Made by a program: the position numbers and the translations under genes. The notes under the pieces are model-generated. The model searched no databases. It was not told the origin of the DNA and worked only from the letters and a program-made list of their open reading frames with translations. From contig NZ_CP138858.1 of the NCBI RefSeq assembly GCF_033878955.1, forward strand, positions 372,001-436,000: a stretch of DNA of 64,000 nt. The letters run 5' to 3'. Below are positions 18,208-26,797 of the stretch, piece by piece. This DNA is from Coraliomargarita algicola (GTDB lineage Bacteria; Verrucomicrobiota; Verrucomicrobiia; Opitutales; Coraliomargaritaceae). Position 1 is the first letter of the stretch. Every line of letters starts with the position of its first letter.

Positions 18208-18548
18208 TTTTATTCATGCTTAACGTGGAGACTACTCAAGACTGTAGCGCGGAGCGCGAAAGGAATTGAGTATGTCGTCTTCCATGAGAAGGGGGTAATG
18301 TTTAATGTGAAAATTTCAATTTTGTTACTCTTTGATGATGTATGTTTGAGAGGATGTCGAGACGGATTCCCTATGTCAGACTTCCATACGCACTCTTTTT
18401 TGTGAGCTTACCAGGCTCGGTGCTTGTGGGTGTCCTGTCTCGGAGCTGCTAACTGGTTCTCGCTTTCATTGTAATCGCCGTGCTACGGACCCGTATGGCC
18501 GGTGATGTGGGGGACGGGAGAGTTAATGCTCCCGTCTACCCGGTTGTG
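18208..18548. other. Spacer upstream of the HEPN gene, with intron relic
   Basis: A 341-bp region. The left 240 bp probably hold the promoter of the HEPN gene and decayed intron sequence with no readable RT frame. The right 70 bp are a group II intron 3' end. Confidence 0.5.
18476..18546 (+). ncRNA. Second group II intron 3' end (degenerate domains V-VI)
   Basis: CGCCGTGCTACGGACCCGTA then TGGCCGGTGATGTGGGG resembles domain V of bacterial group II introns, with upper helix TACG/CGTA intact and the lower helix partly mismatched. Domain VI follows as a perfect 7-bp stem ACGGGAG/CTCCCGT with loop AGTTAATG, then CTACCC holding the probable branch-point A. No maturase frame is attached. It is on the same strand as the first intron end and again stops just short of the stop codon of a reverse-strand gene. 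Confidence 0.55.
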
Positions 18549-19025
18549 CTATTTTTGGTATTTCTTCAAGACTTCCTCCATGGCCCTGATCTTGAGCTCT
18601 TGTAAATGGAGTTCACAAGTTTTAATATCGTCACAATCCAAGATGGATCTAACTTCTTTGTCCATATTGCCAAGTTGGAATGCTTTCCTTCGAACCATAA
18701 TATCAATGTATAGTTCACGGACTGTTTTCGAACCATTTCCAGTCGGTCCTAACTCATTTAAATCACGATAAAATGCTAAGAAATCATCGATTACTGTTCG
18801 GATTTCTTTTGATGAACCTTTGTCAGCTTTATAGACTTCTATTTTTCTTTCGAGTTCAAGCCTTGTGAGGTCTATTGCAAACTGCCGCCATTGAGCATCT
18901 CGATCTTGCCGATCTTTCTCTTTTTGGTATTTCCTTTGCAGGCGTGTCGCAATAACTCCAATGATTATTGCCGAGGCGATCGTTCCAACCGCTTGAGAAA
19001 TGGGACCAATTAGATCAGCGCTCAT
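18549..19025 (-). CDS. Membrane-anchored helical protein, unknown function
   Basis: A 158-residue protein with one N-terminal transmembrane helix (about residues 8-28: SQAVGTIASAIIIGVIAT), then a long charged, mostly helical cytoplasmic part beginning RLQRKYQKEKDRQDRDAQW and ending EEVLKKYQK. No enzyme motif is visible. It starts 9 bp after the stop of the upstream small gene, so the pair is an operon. Its position near a HEPN defence gene in an AT-rich island hints at an accessory or defence role, but this is only context. Confidence 0.6.
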   Translation of the reverse strand: MSADLIGPISQAVGTIASAIIIGVIATRLQRKYQKEKDRQDRDAQWRQFAIDLTRLELERKIEVYKADKGSSKEIRTVIDDFLAFYRDLNELGPTGNGSKTVRELYIDIMVRRKAFQLGNMDKEVRSILDCDDIKTCELHLQELKIRAMEEVLKKYQK

Positions 19026-19034
19026 CTACGTCTA

Positions 19035-19340
19035 TTAAACTGGTTCAGCATCTCGATCAGTCTTCTGAGGTGAATCCGTCAAGATGCCTAAGCCATCCTC
19101 ATTGATGAAGAAAAAAATCTCATACTCCTCACGGCCGTCAAAACCTCGGAGTAAAAGTGTTGAGCCTGCCGTTCCTTGAGGAACAAAGAACGCTTGATAG
19201 CAAGGAGGATCGTCACAATCAAAAGTTTGGATTTCATTTCCGTTCAGGAAAATATTTACGCGGCTTCTTCCAGAATTTGTCCTCATTGCAAACACAAATT
19301 TTTTTCCAGCGAGAGGAGGTCTTTCGTATGTTATTTTCAT
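19035..19340 (-). CDS. Small beta-rich protein, unknown function
   Basis: About 101 residues beginning MKITYERPPLAGKKFVF, with alternating hydrophobic strands (RVNIFLNG, YQAFFVPQG, STLLLRGF, YEIFFFINED) and a Cys pair (DCDDPPCYQ). The ATG is preferred; a TTG seven codons upstream is also in frame. It is not recognised. It is first in a two-gene operon with the membrane-anchored helical protein, and a perfect 11-bp inverted repeat lies about 35 bp upstream of the start, which may be an operator. Confidence 0.55.
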   Translation of the reverse strand: MKITYERPPLAGKKFVFAMRTNSGRSRVNIFLNGNEIQTFDCDDPPCYQAFFVPQGTAGSTLLLRGFDGREEYEIFFFINEDGLGILTDSPQKTDRDAEPV

Positions 19341-19361
19341 ATTAATGATTATCGCGCCCAA

Positions 19362-19769
19362 CTTAAAGTGTTATATCATTCATTCAATGAATGATAACAA
19401 GGGGTCGTGGTGTGTGGTTTTTGTGGGAACTGCACTTCATTTGGTTAGTTTGGATCGCTCCTATTGTAATGCTAGTGCGGGATTAATGGAGGTTTAGATT
19501 TATAAGTTAAATCTATTAGGCGTTATAGAGCAAGGTTTTGTTTCCGGCGATTCGTGCATTCAATTAGGTTTTTCAAAATGAATGTATGATAGCACTTTTT
19601 TTGAAGTGATATGGAAAGCGGCACGTAATGGAGGATCAAAAGGATTTGGTTTTGCGCCCTCTGAATAGTCTGGAACTTGGGCAGGATTAGCGAGTCAGTG
19701 TCAGCACCTAAGCGCTGTAAGTGCGGGACATGAGTGTCCATTCTCCTTTGTTCGGCTCTCAGTGGAAAA
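19362..19769. other. Spacer between accessory island and efflux operon
   Basis: About 408 bp. Apart from the palindrome at 19374-19396 no gene or RNA is recognised. A 72-codon reverse frame here (19523-19741) has no protein-like features. The region marks the right border of the AT-rich island. Confidence 0.5.
19374..19396. promoter_or_regulatory. Perfect 11-bp inverted repeat (possible operator)
   Basis: TATCATTCATT and AATGAATGATA flank a single C. It sits upstream of the two-gene operon that reads leftward. The symmetry and location suit a dimeric repressor site. No regulator gene is adjacent. Confidence 0.45.
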
Positions 19770-21212
19770 CTAGGTCAGTTTGACTTTGAAAGTCGTGCCC
19801 GTGCCTTGTTGGCTTTGGACGGTGATTTCGCCTCCCATGGTTTGGAGGATCGCTTTAACGAGTGCCAAGCCTAGCCCGGAGTGTCCGTCTTGAGAGTTAC
19901 GGGATTTGTCGGCGCGATAGAAGCGATCGTAGATGTGGGGGAGGTCTGCTTCAGGAATCCCGGGGCCGTCATCTTTTACAGTGAGCTCAATCTGCTTGAC
20001 GAGCGGGCGACAGCTGACCCATACGTGGCCTTTACCTTGGTGGTGTTGGATAGCGTTGCCGATTAAGTTATTCAGCACGACTTTGAGTAAATTTGGATCG
20101 GCATGGAGTGGGCAAGTTTCGAGCTCTAATTCGAATGCGATGTCTTTTGAGTCGGCTAAGCTGCGAAGCTGCGCACAGCTGTCTTGAATGAGTGGCGCGA
20201 GGTCGCAATCACACGGTAAATGATTGGGGCTGTTGCTATCCTGGCGGGCGAGCAGGAGCAGGCTTTCCACCAGATCCCGCATCCGTATGCATGCATCGTG
20301 GCAGAGGTCAAAGGCGTCCTGATAGTCTGCTTCGCTACGGGATTTCCCGCGTTTACACATGCGTTGGCTTTCCGAAAGTAGGATGGTGAGCGGCGTGCGC
20401 AACTCGTGGGAGGCGTCGGCGGTGAATTGACGTTGTTGTTCGAGGATGGCATTGAGCCGGTCGAAGCTATGGTTGAGAACGTGGCTGAGTTGGTCGAGTT
20501 CGCTGTCGGTGCCCGCGGTGTTAATACGTTCATTGAGGTTGCCTTCGGCGATGCGGGTCGCGGTCTGGCTAATGGACTGAATGGGGCGTATGGCCTTACC
20601 GGCCAGCCACCAGCCGCCGAGTAGGCCGATGAGCCAGAGGCCGCAGCCGCTGGCACCGAGTGACCAGCCAAAACGGTGTTTTTCTTCGAGCTCCGACTGT
20701 ATGTCGTGACCGATAATGATGCGGAAACCGAAATTGAAGCTGTGGGCACTCTCTCGCAGGTTTCCGAGTGTGCGGAATTCTTCCTGCATGCCGACTTCGT
20801 CGGGGAGGGGCAGGAAGTTGAGTTGATCGGGCGCGTTCTCTGACTTTAACAGTAGTTCGCCGTCGGCATTGGCGAAGGCGAAGTAATAATAGCCGCTGGC
20901 ATTGCCAGAGAACTCGTTGAGTGCTTCCTCGGGCAACTGGATCTTGCCTGTTTCGAAAATTTGATAGAGCTCTTCGGGAAAGGGGATGCGTTTGTTACCG
21001 TTGTTGCGCTCGGAAAAGTAGGATTCATTGGCTTCGGTTAGACTCTTGAACAGTTGTCGTTCGTGGCGCTGTATCTCGCGATCGATTCGGCGGCTTTGAT
21101 TGAGCCATGCCAGTTGATAGGCGGTCACACAGAAGGCTGCGATGGCGATGAACAGAATGAGGCCGTGCCAGACTTGAATGCGCCAGCGGATGGATTGAAA
21201 AGGGCGTTTCAT
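19770..21212 (-). CDS. Membrane sensor histidine kinase of the efflux operon
   Basis: A 480-residue kinase with two transmembrane helices (about 15-35 and 183-205), a periplasmic sensor of about 145 residues between them, HAMP, a dimerisation helix with His269 (ADASHELRTPLTILL), N-box NNLIGNAIQHH, G1 DDGPGIP, F-box YDRFYRAD and G2 SGLGLALVK. This is the CusS/QseC-like class. It overlaps the response regulator gene by 4 bp, so they form a cognate pair. As the last genes of the efflux operon they probably control it in response to a periplasmic or membrane stress. Confidence 0.93.
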   Translation of the reverse strand: MKRPFQSIRWRIQVWHGLILFIAIAAFCVTAYQLAWLNQSRRIDREIQRHERQLFKSLTEANESYFSERNNGNKRIPFPEELYQIFETGKIQLPEEALNEFSGNASGYYYFAFANADGELLLKSENAPDQLNFLPLPDEVGMQEEFRTLGNLRESAHSFNFGFRIIIGHDIQSELEEKHRFGWSLGASGCGLWLIGLLGGWWLAGKAIRPIQSISQTATRIAEGNLNERINTAGTDSELDQLSHVLNHSFDRLNAILEQQRQFTADASHELRTPLTILLSESQRMCKRGKSRSEADYQDAFDLCHDACIRMRDLVESLLLLARQDSNSPNHLPCDCDLAPLIQDSCAQLRSLADSKDIAFELELETCPLHADPNLLKVVLNNLIGNAIQHHQGKGHVWVSCRPLVKQIELTVKDDGPGIPEADLPHIYDRFYRADKSRNSQDGHSGLGLALVKAILQTMGGEITVQSQQGTGTTFKVKLT

Positions 21213-21859
21213 TCGATACAGTAGCCGTGTCCGCGGCGGGTGGTGATGATACTGGCGCCGAGTTTCTTGCGTAGGTTGGAAACGTGGACATCGAGTAAGT
21301 TGGAGAGGCTGTTGTCGTTTTCGTCAAAGAGACGCTCGTAGAGTAAGCTGCGGCTGACGACTTCGCCGCGATGAAGGGCGAGGTATTCAAATAGTGAATA
21401 CTCGCGGGCGGTGAGTTCGATCTCTTGACCGTCCTTGCTCAGGCTGCGGCGGGCAGTGTCGAGCAGTAATCCATTGATCTCGATTTGTGATTGGGTTTTG
21501 CCAGAGGTACGGCGAATCAGGGCGCGAATTCGCGCCACGAGTTCATCGCTGTCGAAGGGCTTGGTCAGGTAGTCATCGGCCCCTGTATTCAGGCCCTTGA
21601 TGCGATCCGGCACGCTGTCGCGAGCGGTCAGCATGAGCACTGGCACTGTATGCTGAGGGCGCAGTTGCTCCAGCACTTGCCAGCCGTCGAGCTTGGGCAT
21701 CATGACGTCGAGCACCAGTGCATCATAAAGTCCCTCACTGGCTTTAAACAGGCCTTCCTCGCCGTCGGCAGCTTGGTCGACGGCGAAGCCTTCCTCTTTG
21801 AGCGTGGCACTGAGGCTGCGGCGTAGGCCGGGGTCATCTTCTATGACTAATATACGCAT
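21209..21859 (-). CDS. OmpR-family response regulator of the efflux operon
   Basis: A 216-residue protein with a receiver domain (acidic pocket EDD at 7-9, phosphoacceptor Asp51 in LVLDVMMP, Thr in MLTARD, Lys100 in LTKPF) and a C-terminal winged helix (ELTAREYSLFEYLALHRGEVVSRSLL region, then VHVSNLRKKLG). It lies 9 bp downstream of the permease gene and overlaps the kinase gene by 4 bp. It probably activates the operon promoter upstream of the outer-membrane factor gene. Confidence 0.93.
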   Translation of the reverse strand: MRILVIEDDPGLRRSLSATLKEEGFAVDQAADGEEGLFKASEGLYDALVLDVMMPKLDGWQVLEQLRPQHTVPVLMLTARDSVPDRIKGLNTGADDYLTKPFDSDELVARIRALIRRTSGKTQSQIEINGLLLDTARRSLSKDGQEIELTAREYSLFEYLALHRGEVVSRSLLYERLFDENDNSLSNLLDVHVSNLRKKLGASIITTRRGHGYCIE

Positions 21860-21868
21860 GGTTGTGTC

Positions 21869-23093
21869 TTATTCATGACGCAGCGCGTCGATGGGATCAA
21901 GCTTGGAGGCTCGGCGTGCGGGGGCAAATCCGAACACGATGCCGACAATTGCGGAGAAGGCAAATGCGATGAGGTTGATCTCTAGATTGAAACTGAAGGG
22001 GATCTGGATCAGCGGCGCAAGAACTTGGCAGAAGGCCAAGGCCAGGCCGATTCCGATCATGCCGCCGACACAGGAGAGCGTGAGGGCTTCCACCAGAAAT
22101 TGCCAGAGCACTTCTTTGGCTGTGGCACCAATGGCGAGGCGAATCCCAATTTCCCGGGTGCGTTCGGTGACTGAAACCAACATGATATTCATAATGCCGA
22201 TACCCCCCACGAGTAGCGAGACTCCCGCCACGGCAGAGAGTAGCATGGTCATCAGCTCGGTAGAGGAACTCAAGGTTTCCGCGATTTGACGTGTGTCGAA
22301 AACGGTGAAATCATCGTCCTGATTGCTTTGAATATTGCGGCGCTGCCGCAGTAAGGAAGAAATTTCGCTGATCAGCCGGTCACTGTCGTAATCGTCCTCG
22401 GCGGAGATGCTCATTTGGCTGACATCGCGGGAGGAGGTGCGCCCGCCGAGGCGCCGCTGCATGGTGGTGAGCGGCACAACGATGGTGTCGTCCTGATCGC
22501 CCATACCAGCCTGACCTTTGGCTTTCAGCAGGCCGATCACTTGCAGGGAGGCCTGGCCGACTCGGATCTTTTTACCGATCGGGTCTTCGCTGCCGAAGAG
22601 TTCGGTTTTGACGGTGTTACCAATGACGGCAACCGCTTCGCCCGTGCGGGCATCCGCTTCGGTGAAGAAGCGTCCTGCGGCGAGTGACCATTTATTGATG
22701 CTGAAGTAGTCTACTGTCGTGCCGGTAATGCTGGTATTGCGGGCCTCTTGCAGATAAATGGTGCTGAGTGATGCTGTGCGCACCGGGGCGATGGCGGCCA
22801 CCCCAGAGATTTGTTCGGCGATCGCCGTGACATCTGACTCGGTGAAGTTGGGAACACCTGCGGAGGATGCCCGGGGCCCGAAGCCGGAGCCAGGCCGGAC
22901 CATGACCAAATTACTACCCAGATCGGAAATCTGGTTTTTCACGGCGGCGGTCGTGCCTTCGCCCAGGGTGACCATGGTGACCACAGCGGCGACGCCGATG
23001 ATGATCCCGAGGTACGGTGAGGAATGCGCGGGTTAAATTGCGTTTAATCTCCCGAAGGGCGATTAAGAAAGCGTTGGTGAGCATAATAAGCAT
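21869..23093 (-). CDS. MacB-type ABC transporter permease with an apparent frameshift
   Basis: The main frame holds the MacB periplasmic domain and three C-terminal transmembrane helices (SLLVGGIGIMNIMLVSVTERTR, ending PARRASKLDPIDALRHE). The first about 27 codons (MLTNAFLIALREIKRNLTRAFL..., the first helix start) lie in another frame. Deleting one C of the CC at 23011-23012 joins them as FLTVLGIIIGVAAVVTMV, the expected first transmembrane helix. With that repair the protein is about 405 residues, as in MacB-like permeases lacking a fused ATPase. The ATPase is the separate upstream gene. The start could also be three codons later at 23084. Confidence 0.85.
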
Positions 23094-23098
23094 AGCGA

Positions 23099-23815
23099 TT
23101 ACAGGGCTGCGATTTGGTGGTGTGTCTGATCGTGATCAATGAGGCCATCAATCACGCGCACGGTGCGTTTGGCATACTGAGCGACATCATCTTCGTGAGT
23201 GACCATGAGAATCGTAATGCCGCGATGACTGTTGAGTTGGGTCAAGAGCTCCATAATTTCACAAGTCGTTTGTGAGTCCAGATTGCCGGTGGGCTCATCG
23301 GCGAAAAGCGTGCTGGGATTGGTCACAATCGCCCGAGCAATGGCGACGCGTTGTTGCTGTCCTCCCGAGAGCTCGGCTGGTGTGTTACGCTCCTTGTCGG
23401 GGAGCCCGACTTGGGCGAGTGCCCGGCGTGCCATTTCATGGCGTTCGGCGCGCTTGATGCCACGGTAGAGCAGGGGCAGTTCGACGTTTTCGATGGCACT
23501 GGTGCGGGCGAGTAAGTTGAAGCCTTGAAAGATGAAGCCCAGAGCGTCGCGTCGCAACAGGGAGCGTTGCACCGAGTTTAAGCTTTCCACGGCAATCCCT
23601 TCATAGCGATAGGCACCTGTAGTGGGCCGGTCCAGGCAGCCGAGCAGGTTCATCAAAGTCGATTTACCCGAGCCGCTGGGCCCCATGATAGAGACGAATT
23701 CACCTTTCTCGATCTTTAGGTTGATGCCCTTGAGAGCCTGAAATGCGGCGCTGCCCTGACCGTAGGTCTTGGTCAGATTATTCAACTCGATGAGAGTGGA
23801 GGTGGGTGTGCTCAT
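23099..23815 (-). CDS. MacB/LolD-type ABC transporter ATP-binding protein
   Basis: A 238-residue ATPase with Walker A GPSGSGKST, Q-loop FIFQGFNLLARTS, signature LSGGQQQRVAIARA, Walker B TLFADEPTGNLDS and the H-loop VTHEDD. The GNLDS and LLGCLDRPT features are typical of the MacB/LolD/FtsE group that power mechanotransmission rather than import. Its start overlaps the end of the adaptor gene by 4 bp, and the permease starts directly after its stop. Confidence 0.93.
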   Translation of the reverse strand: MSTPTSTLIELNNLTKTYGQGSAAFQALKGINLKIEKGEFVSIMGPSGSGKSTLMNLLGCLDRPTTGAYRYEGIAVESLNSVQRSLLRRDALGFIFQGFNLLARTSAIENVELPLLYRGIKRAERHEMARRALAQVGLPDKERNTPAELSGGQQQRVAIARAIVTNPSTLFADEPTGNLDSQTTCEIMELLTQLNSHRGITILMVTHEDDVAQYAKRTVRVIDGLIDHDQTHHQIAAL

Positions 23816-25134
23816 AGTCTGGTATTACTTTCACTGAGGATGACTTGAGTGCCTTCGCTGATTTCGTCTGAGATGACTTCTGTGTAGCTGCCATCGCTAA
23901 TACCGAGCTGGACTTCGACTGGCTTGGGGTGGCCTTCTTCAAGTATCCAAATGGTGGATGCACCATCGGTTTTAGTCGGCATCATGCCTTCTGGGCGGCT
24001 ACCTTTTTGAGAACCAGGCCGTTTCGGGCGCGGGATCAGACTATCAAGAAAAGAGGTTTTTTCCGTGCTTGCTTTGGGGCCGAGTTGATCGGGAGGTGTA
24101 GGGGTGAAGCGCAGTGCGGCGACCGGAACGATGAGCACGTTTTGATGATGTGCCACGTCGATGTCGGCAGTGGCTGTCATCCCCGGGCGTAGGCTAAGAT
24201 CCTCGTTGCTGACGGAAAGGTCCGTCTCGTAAGTGACCACATTGTCGGTGACTTCGGAGCCGTAGGCGACCTTCAGCACGGTGGCTTCGAAGCTACGGTC
24301 CGGCCAGGCGTCGACGGTGAAACTCGCTGTTTGTCCGGCGGCCACGCGACCGATGTCAGCTTCGGCGACAGCGACTTCCAGTTCCATTTGGGAGAGGTCC
24401 TCCGCGACGACGAAGAGTTCGGGGGTGGAGTAGCTGGCGGCCACGGTTTGACCGACTTCAATGCTGCGACTGAGCACAATGCCATTGGTAGGCGAGACGA
24501 TGAGAGCTTTGGACAGGCTGTTAGCCTTGGTCTCGACGTCGGCCTGGGCTTCGCTGATAGCGGCTTCGGCGCTGGTGATGTCGGCCTTGGCACGTTCCAC
24601 CGCAGCGACGGTGGTGGCATAGTCCGCTTTGGAGGGAAGTTTACCGCCGCTGAGTCGCTGTAATTCCTGTTGGCGTGTCAGCGTCGCCTCGGCTTCCGTC
24701 AGAGTGGCTTGCTTTTGAAGTAGCGCCGCCTTGGCAGATTCGAGTGCGGCTTTACTGGATTTGAGCTGATTTTCCAGTGTGACGGTGTCGAGTCGTGCCA
24801 AGGGCTGGCCTTTGGTGACCTGGTCGTTGGTGTCGACATACACTTCCACCGTGGTGCCGGAGAGCTCACTGCCCACAGAGACTTCATTGGTGGGTTCCAG
24901 ATTACCAGTGGCGGTAACGGTGAGACGAATGTCGCCGCGTTGCATTTCATGGGTTTTAAAACTTGGCCCACGGGACTGTGCTTGAGCGCGCTGGCTATAG
25001 AAATACCAGGCACCGAGCGCGAGCAGCAGGACGATGCCGATGATGTAGAAGCGTTTCTTAGAATTCGTCTTAGGACTGCCAGCTTGTATCGCTTGGGCCA
25101 GATCTGTCTCAGGAGTGTTTTTGGATGCCTTCAT
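23812..25134 (-). CDS. Membrane-fusion (MacA/HlyD-type) periplasmic adaptor
   Basis: About 440 residues: an N-terminal membrane anchor (FYIIGIVLLLALGAWYFYS), barrel-sandwich and lipoyl halves (EPTNEVSVGSELSGTTVEV ... PLARLDT), an alpha-helical hairpin (about residues 115-190), a beta-barrel and a membrane-proximal domain. The lipoyl half-motifs and the coiled-coil hairpin define a tripartite efflux adaptor. The start MKASKNTPE is chosen because it lies close behind the outer-membrane factor gene; codons upstream are in frame but overlap that gene. Confidence 0.9.
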   Translation of the reverse strand: MKASKNTPETDLAQAIQAGSPKTNSKKRFYIIGIVLLLALGAWYFYSQRAQAQSRGPSFKTHEMQRGDIRLTVTATGNLEPTNEVSVGSELSGTTVEVYVDTNDQVTKGQPLARLDTVTLENQLKSSKAALESAKAALLQKQATLTEAEATLTRQQELQRLSGGKLPSKADYATTVAAVERAKADITSAEAAISEAQADVETKANSLSKALIVSPTNGIVLSRSIEVGQTVAASYSTPELFVVAEDLSQMELEVAVAEADIGRVAAGQTASFTVDAWPDRSFEATVLKVAYGSEVTDNVVTYETDLSVSNEDLSLRPGMTATADIDVAHHQNVLIVPVAALRFTPTPPDQLGPKASTEKTSFLDSLIPRPKRPGSQKGSRPEGMMPTKTDGASTIWILEEGHPKPVEVQLGISDGSYTEVISDEISEGTQVILSESNTRL

Positions 25135-25142
25135 GATATGGA

Positions 25143-26600
25143 TTAGAGTTGAGTGATTTCGGAGGGAGTGTTCCATGCACCTCCCAATGATTTGTAGAGT
25201 TGAACATGTGCGTTCAGGAGCTGTGCCTGCGTGCTGGTGCGACTTTGCTGGAGGCTTAGTTCCGTTCGTTGTGTGTCGAGCACCGTGAGTAGATCGATCT
25301 CGCCGGTTTCATATTGTACTTGCGCCAGCTCGGTGGCCTGGTGTGCTGCGGTGGTCGCTTTGTCCAGTGTCGTGAGTTGCGTATTACGCTTCTGGATGGC
25401 ACTGAGTGCGTTTTCGACCTCGCTGAGTGCATTGAGCACTGCGCTTTCGTAACTTAAGTATGCTTGAGTGAGTGTTTCCTGTTGGATCTCGATGTTGCGG
25501 CTGATGCGTCCCGCGTCCCAGATGGGAGCGCTGAGGCCTGCGGCGATATTTGAGAGAATGTTTTGAGGATCGAGCAGATCTCCCGAGGACAGTGCTTCCA
25601 GGCCAATCGAACCACTGAGATTGAGCGAGGGCAGGCGACTGCGTTCGCTTGCAGATAGATTTGCGGTGGCTGCTTCGATGCGACGTTCCGCAGCCCGGAT
25701 GTCGGGGCGTTGGCGCAAGGTCTCCGCAGGAATGCCGATCGTTATCGCATCGGGCACTTGTGGGAACCGGGTCGCAGCCGATGTCAGCTCGCTGAGCGAC
25801 TCTGGCGTGCGAGCGGTTAGAATTGCCAGACTATTGCGAGTTTCGACGATGCTTTGCTCCAAATCGGGGATTTGGGCGCGGGCTTGTTCCGCGGAGCTGA
25901 TAGACTGTTGTGTGTCCAGTGCGTCGCCTTCACCGGCGTCTTCCAGCCACTGCGTCAGTTCGACGGTATCCAAACGATTACTCAGGCTCTGCTGGACGAT
26001 GGCGAGCTGATCCTGTAAGGAGCAAAGTTCCAGATAAGTGCTGGCCACTTCGGCGGCGAGCGAAACTTGCAGCTGGTAGAAATCTTCCGTGGTTGCCGCC
26101 AACTCGGCGTCGGCGGCCTTTAAGTATTGCTGCTGTTGGCCGAATAAATCGATCTCCCAGCTTGCGTCGAGTGTGGCGCCATAGCTTTCCGAACTGCTGG
26201 ACTGATTCGTTTGCCGGTCGCGACTGTTGGCGGAGGAGGCCGAGACAGAACCGGAAAGGGAGGGCCATAGCTCGGCGGATTCCAATCCGCGCTCGGCTCG
26301 TGCTTGACGAATGTTTGAGAGGGCGGTGCGGCTGTCGGTGTTGTGCTCCAGCGCTTCCGCGATCAAAGCTTCGAGTTGCGGGTCATTAAAGCGTGACCAG
26401 CACTGACTTAAGTCAGTGCTGCCGGGCGTGCTGGTGGCTGTCGTTTCGTGTTGCCAGTTCGTCGGCAAGCTCGCGTCGAATTGAGCACGCGAGTCGCCGC
26501 TTGAAGAGGTGGTGGCACACGCGCTGAGCCATAGCAGACAGCAGGCTGCGGTGCCATGGCAGGCCAGGCGTGTTAGATGTTTTTGTGTTGGATGTATCAT
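25143..26600 (-). CDS. Outer-membrane efflux lipoprotein (NodT/OprM type)
   Basis: About 485 residues with a lipoprotein signal peptide (lipobox LSAC), then two repeats of the outer-membrane-factor fold (for example ELAATTEDFYQLQVSLAAEVASTY and QTQLTTLDK-type coiled-coil helices). Such trimers form the exit duct for a tripartite pump. The ATG at MIHPTQ is chosen because AAGGA lies 7 bp upstream, but that site is buried in a hairpin (26602-26623). It is the first gene of the efflux operon and is divergent from the fucosidase gene. Confidence 0.9.
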   Translation of the reverse strand: MIHPTQKHLTRLACHGTAACCLLWLSACATTSSSGDSRAQFDASLPTNWQHETTATSTPGSTDLSQCWSRFNDPQLEALIAEALEHNTDSRTALSNIRQARAERGLESAELWPSLSGSVSASSANSRDRQTNQSSSSESYGATLDASWEIDLFGQQQQYLKAADAELAATTEDFYQLQVSLAAEVASTYLELCSLQDQLAIVQQSLSNRLDTVELTQWLEDAGEGDALDTQQSISSAEQARAQIPDLEQSIVETRNSLAILTARTPESLSELTSAATRFPQVPDAITIGIPAETLRQRPDIRAAERRIEAATANLSASERSRLPSLNLSGSIGLEALSSGDLLDPQNILSNIAAGLSAPIWDAGRISRNIEIQQETLTQAYLSYESAVLNALSEVENALSAIQKRNTQLTTLDKATTAAHQATELAQVQYETGEIDLLTVLDTQRTELSLQQSRTSTQAQLLNAHVQLYKSLGGAWNTPSEITQL

Positions 26601-26601
26601 G

Positions 26602-26623
26602 TGGCATTCCTTGGAGGATGCCA
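26602..26623 (-). promoter_or_regulatory. Hairpin masking the ribosome-binding site of the efflux operon
   Basis: On the mRNA strand TGGCATCCT pairs with AGGAATGCCA through nine base pairs with one bulged A and a 3-base loop. The AGG of the Shine-Dalgarno sequence is inside the stem, and the start codon follows one base after it. Translation of the first gene, and with it the operon, could be switched by opening this hairpin. The same dyad could also be a protein-binding operator. Confidence 0.5.
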
Positions 26624-26797
26624 CAGAGTTTAGCGTTTCGAACCTTAAGAGATCGTGAAGCTGGGTAGATTCTTTCTAAATTCGTAAAGAAGAATATTTT
26701 TATTATACACGTGATGGTATCTGCATTTCTGCACGTTATACTGTCCACAAGCATTCGCCAGTGATTGCTTTATTCCCCCATTATTTTTCGAGTATCT

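Noticed and set aside
18476..18546. Integron attC site
   Set aside because: Lacks the GTTRRRY/RYYYAAC core boxes; the domain V/VI reading fits better.
19523..19741. Reverse-strand 72-codon frame in the 19.5 kb spacer
   Set aside because: Low-complexity composition, no ribosome-binding site and no family resemblance.
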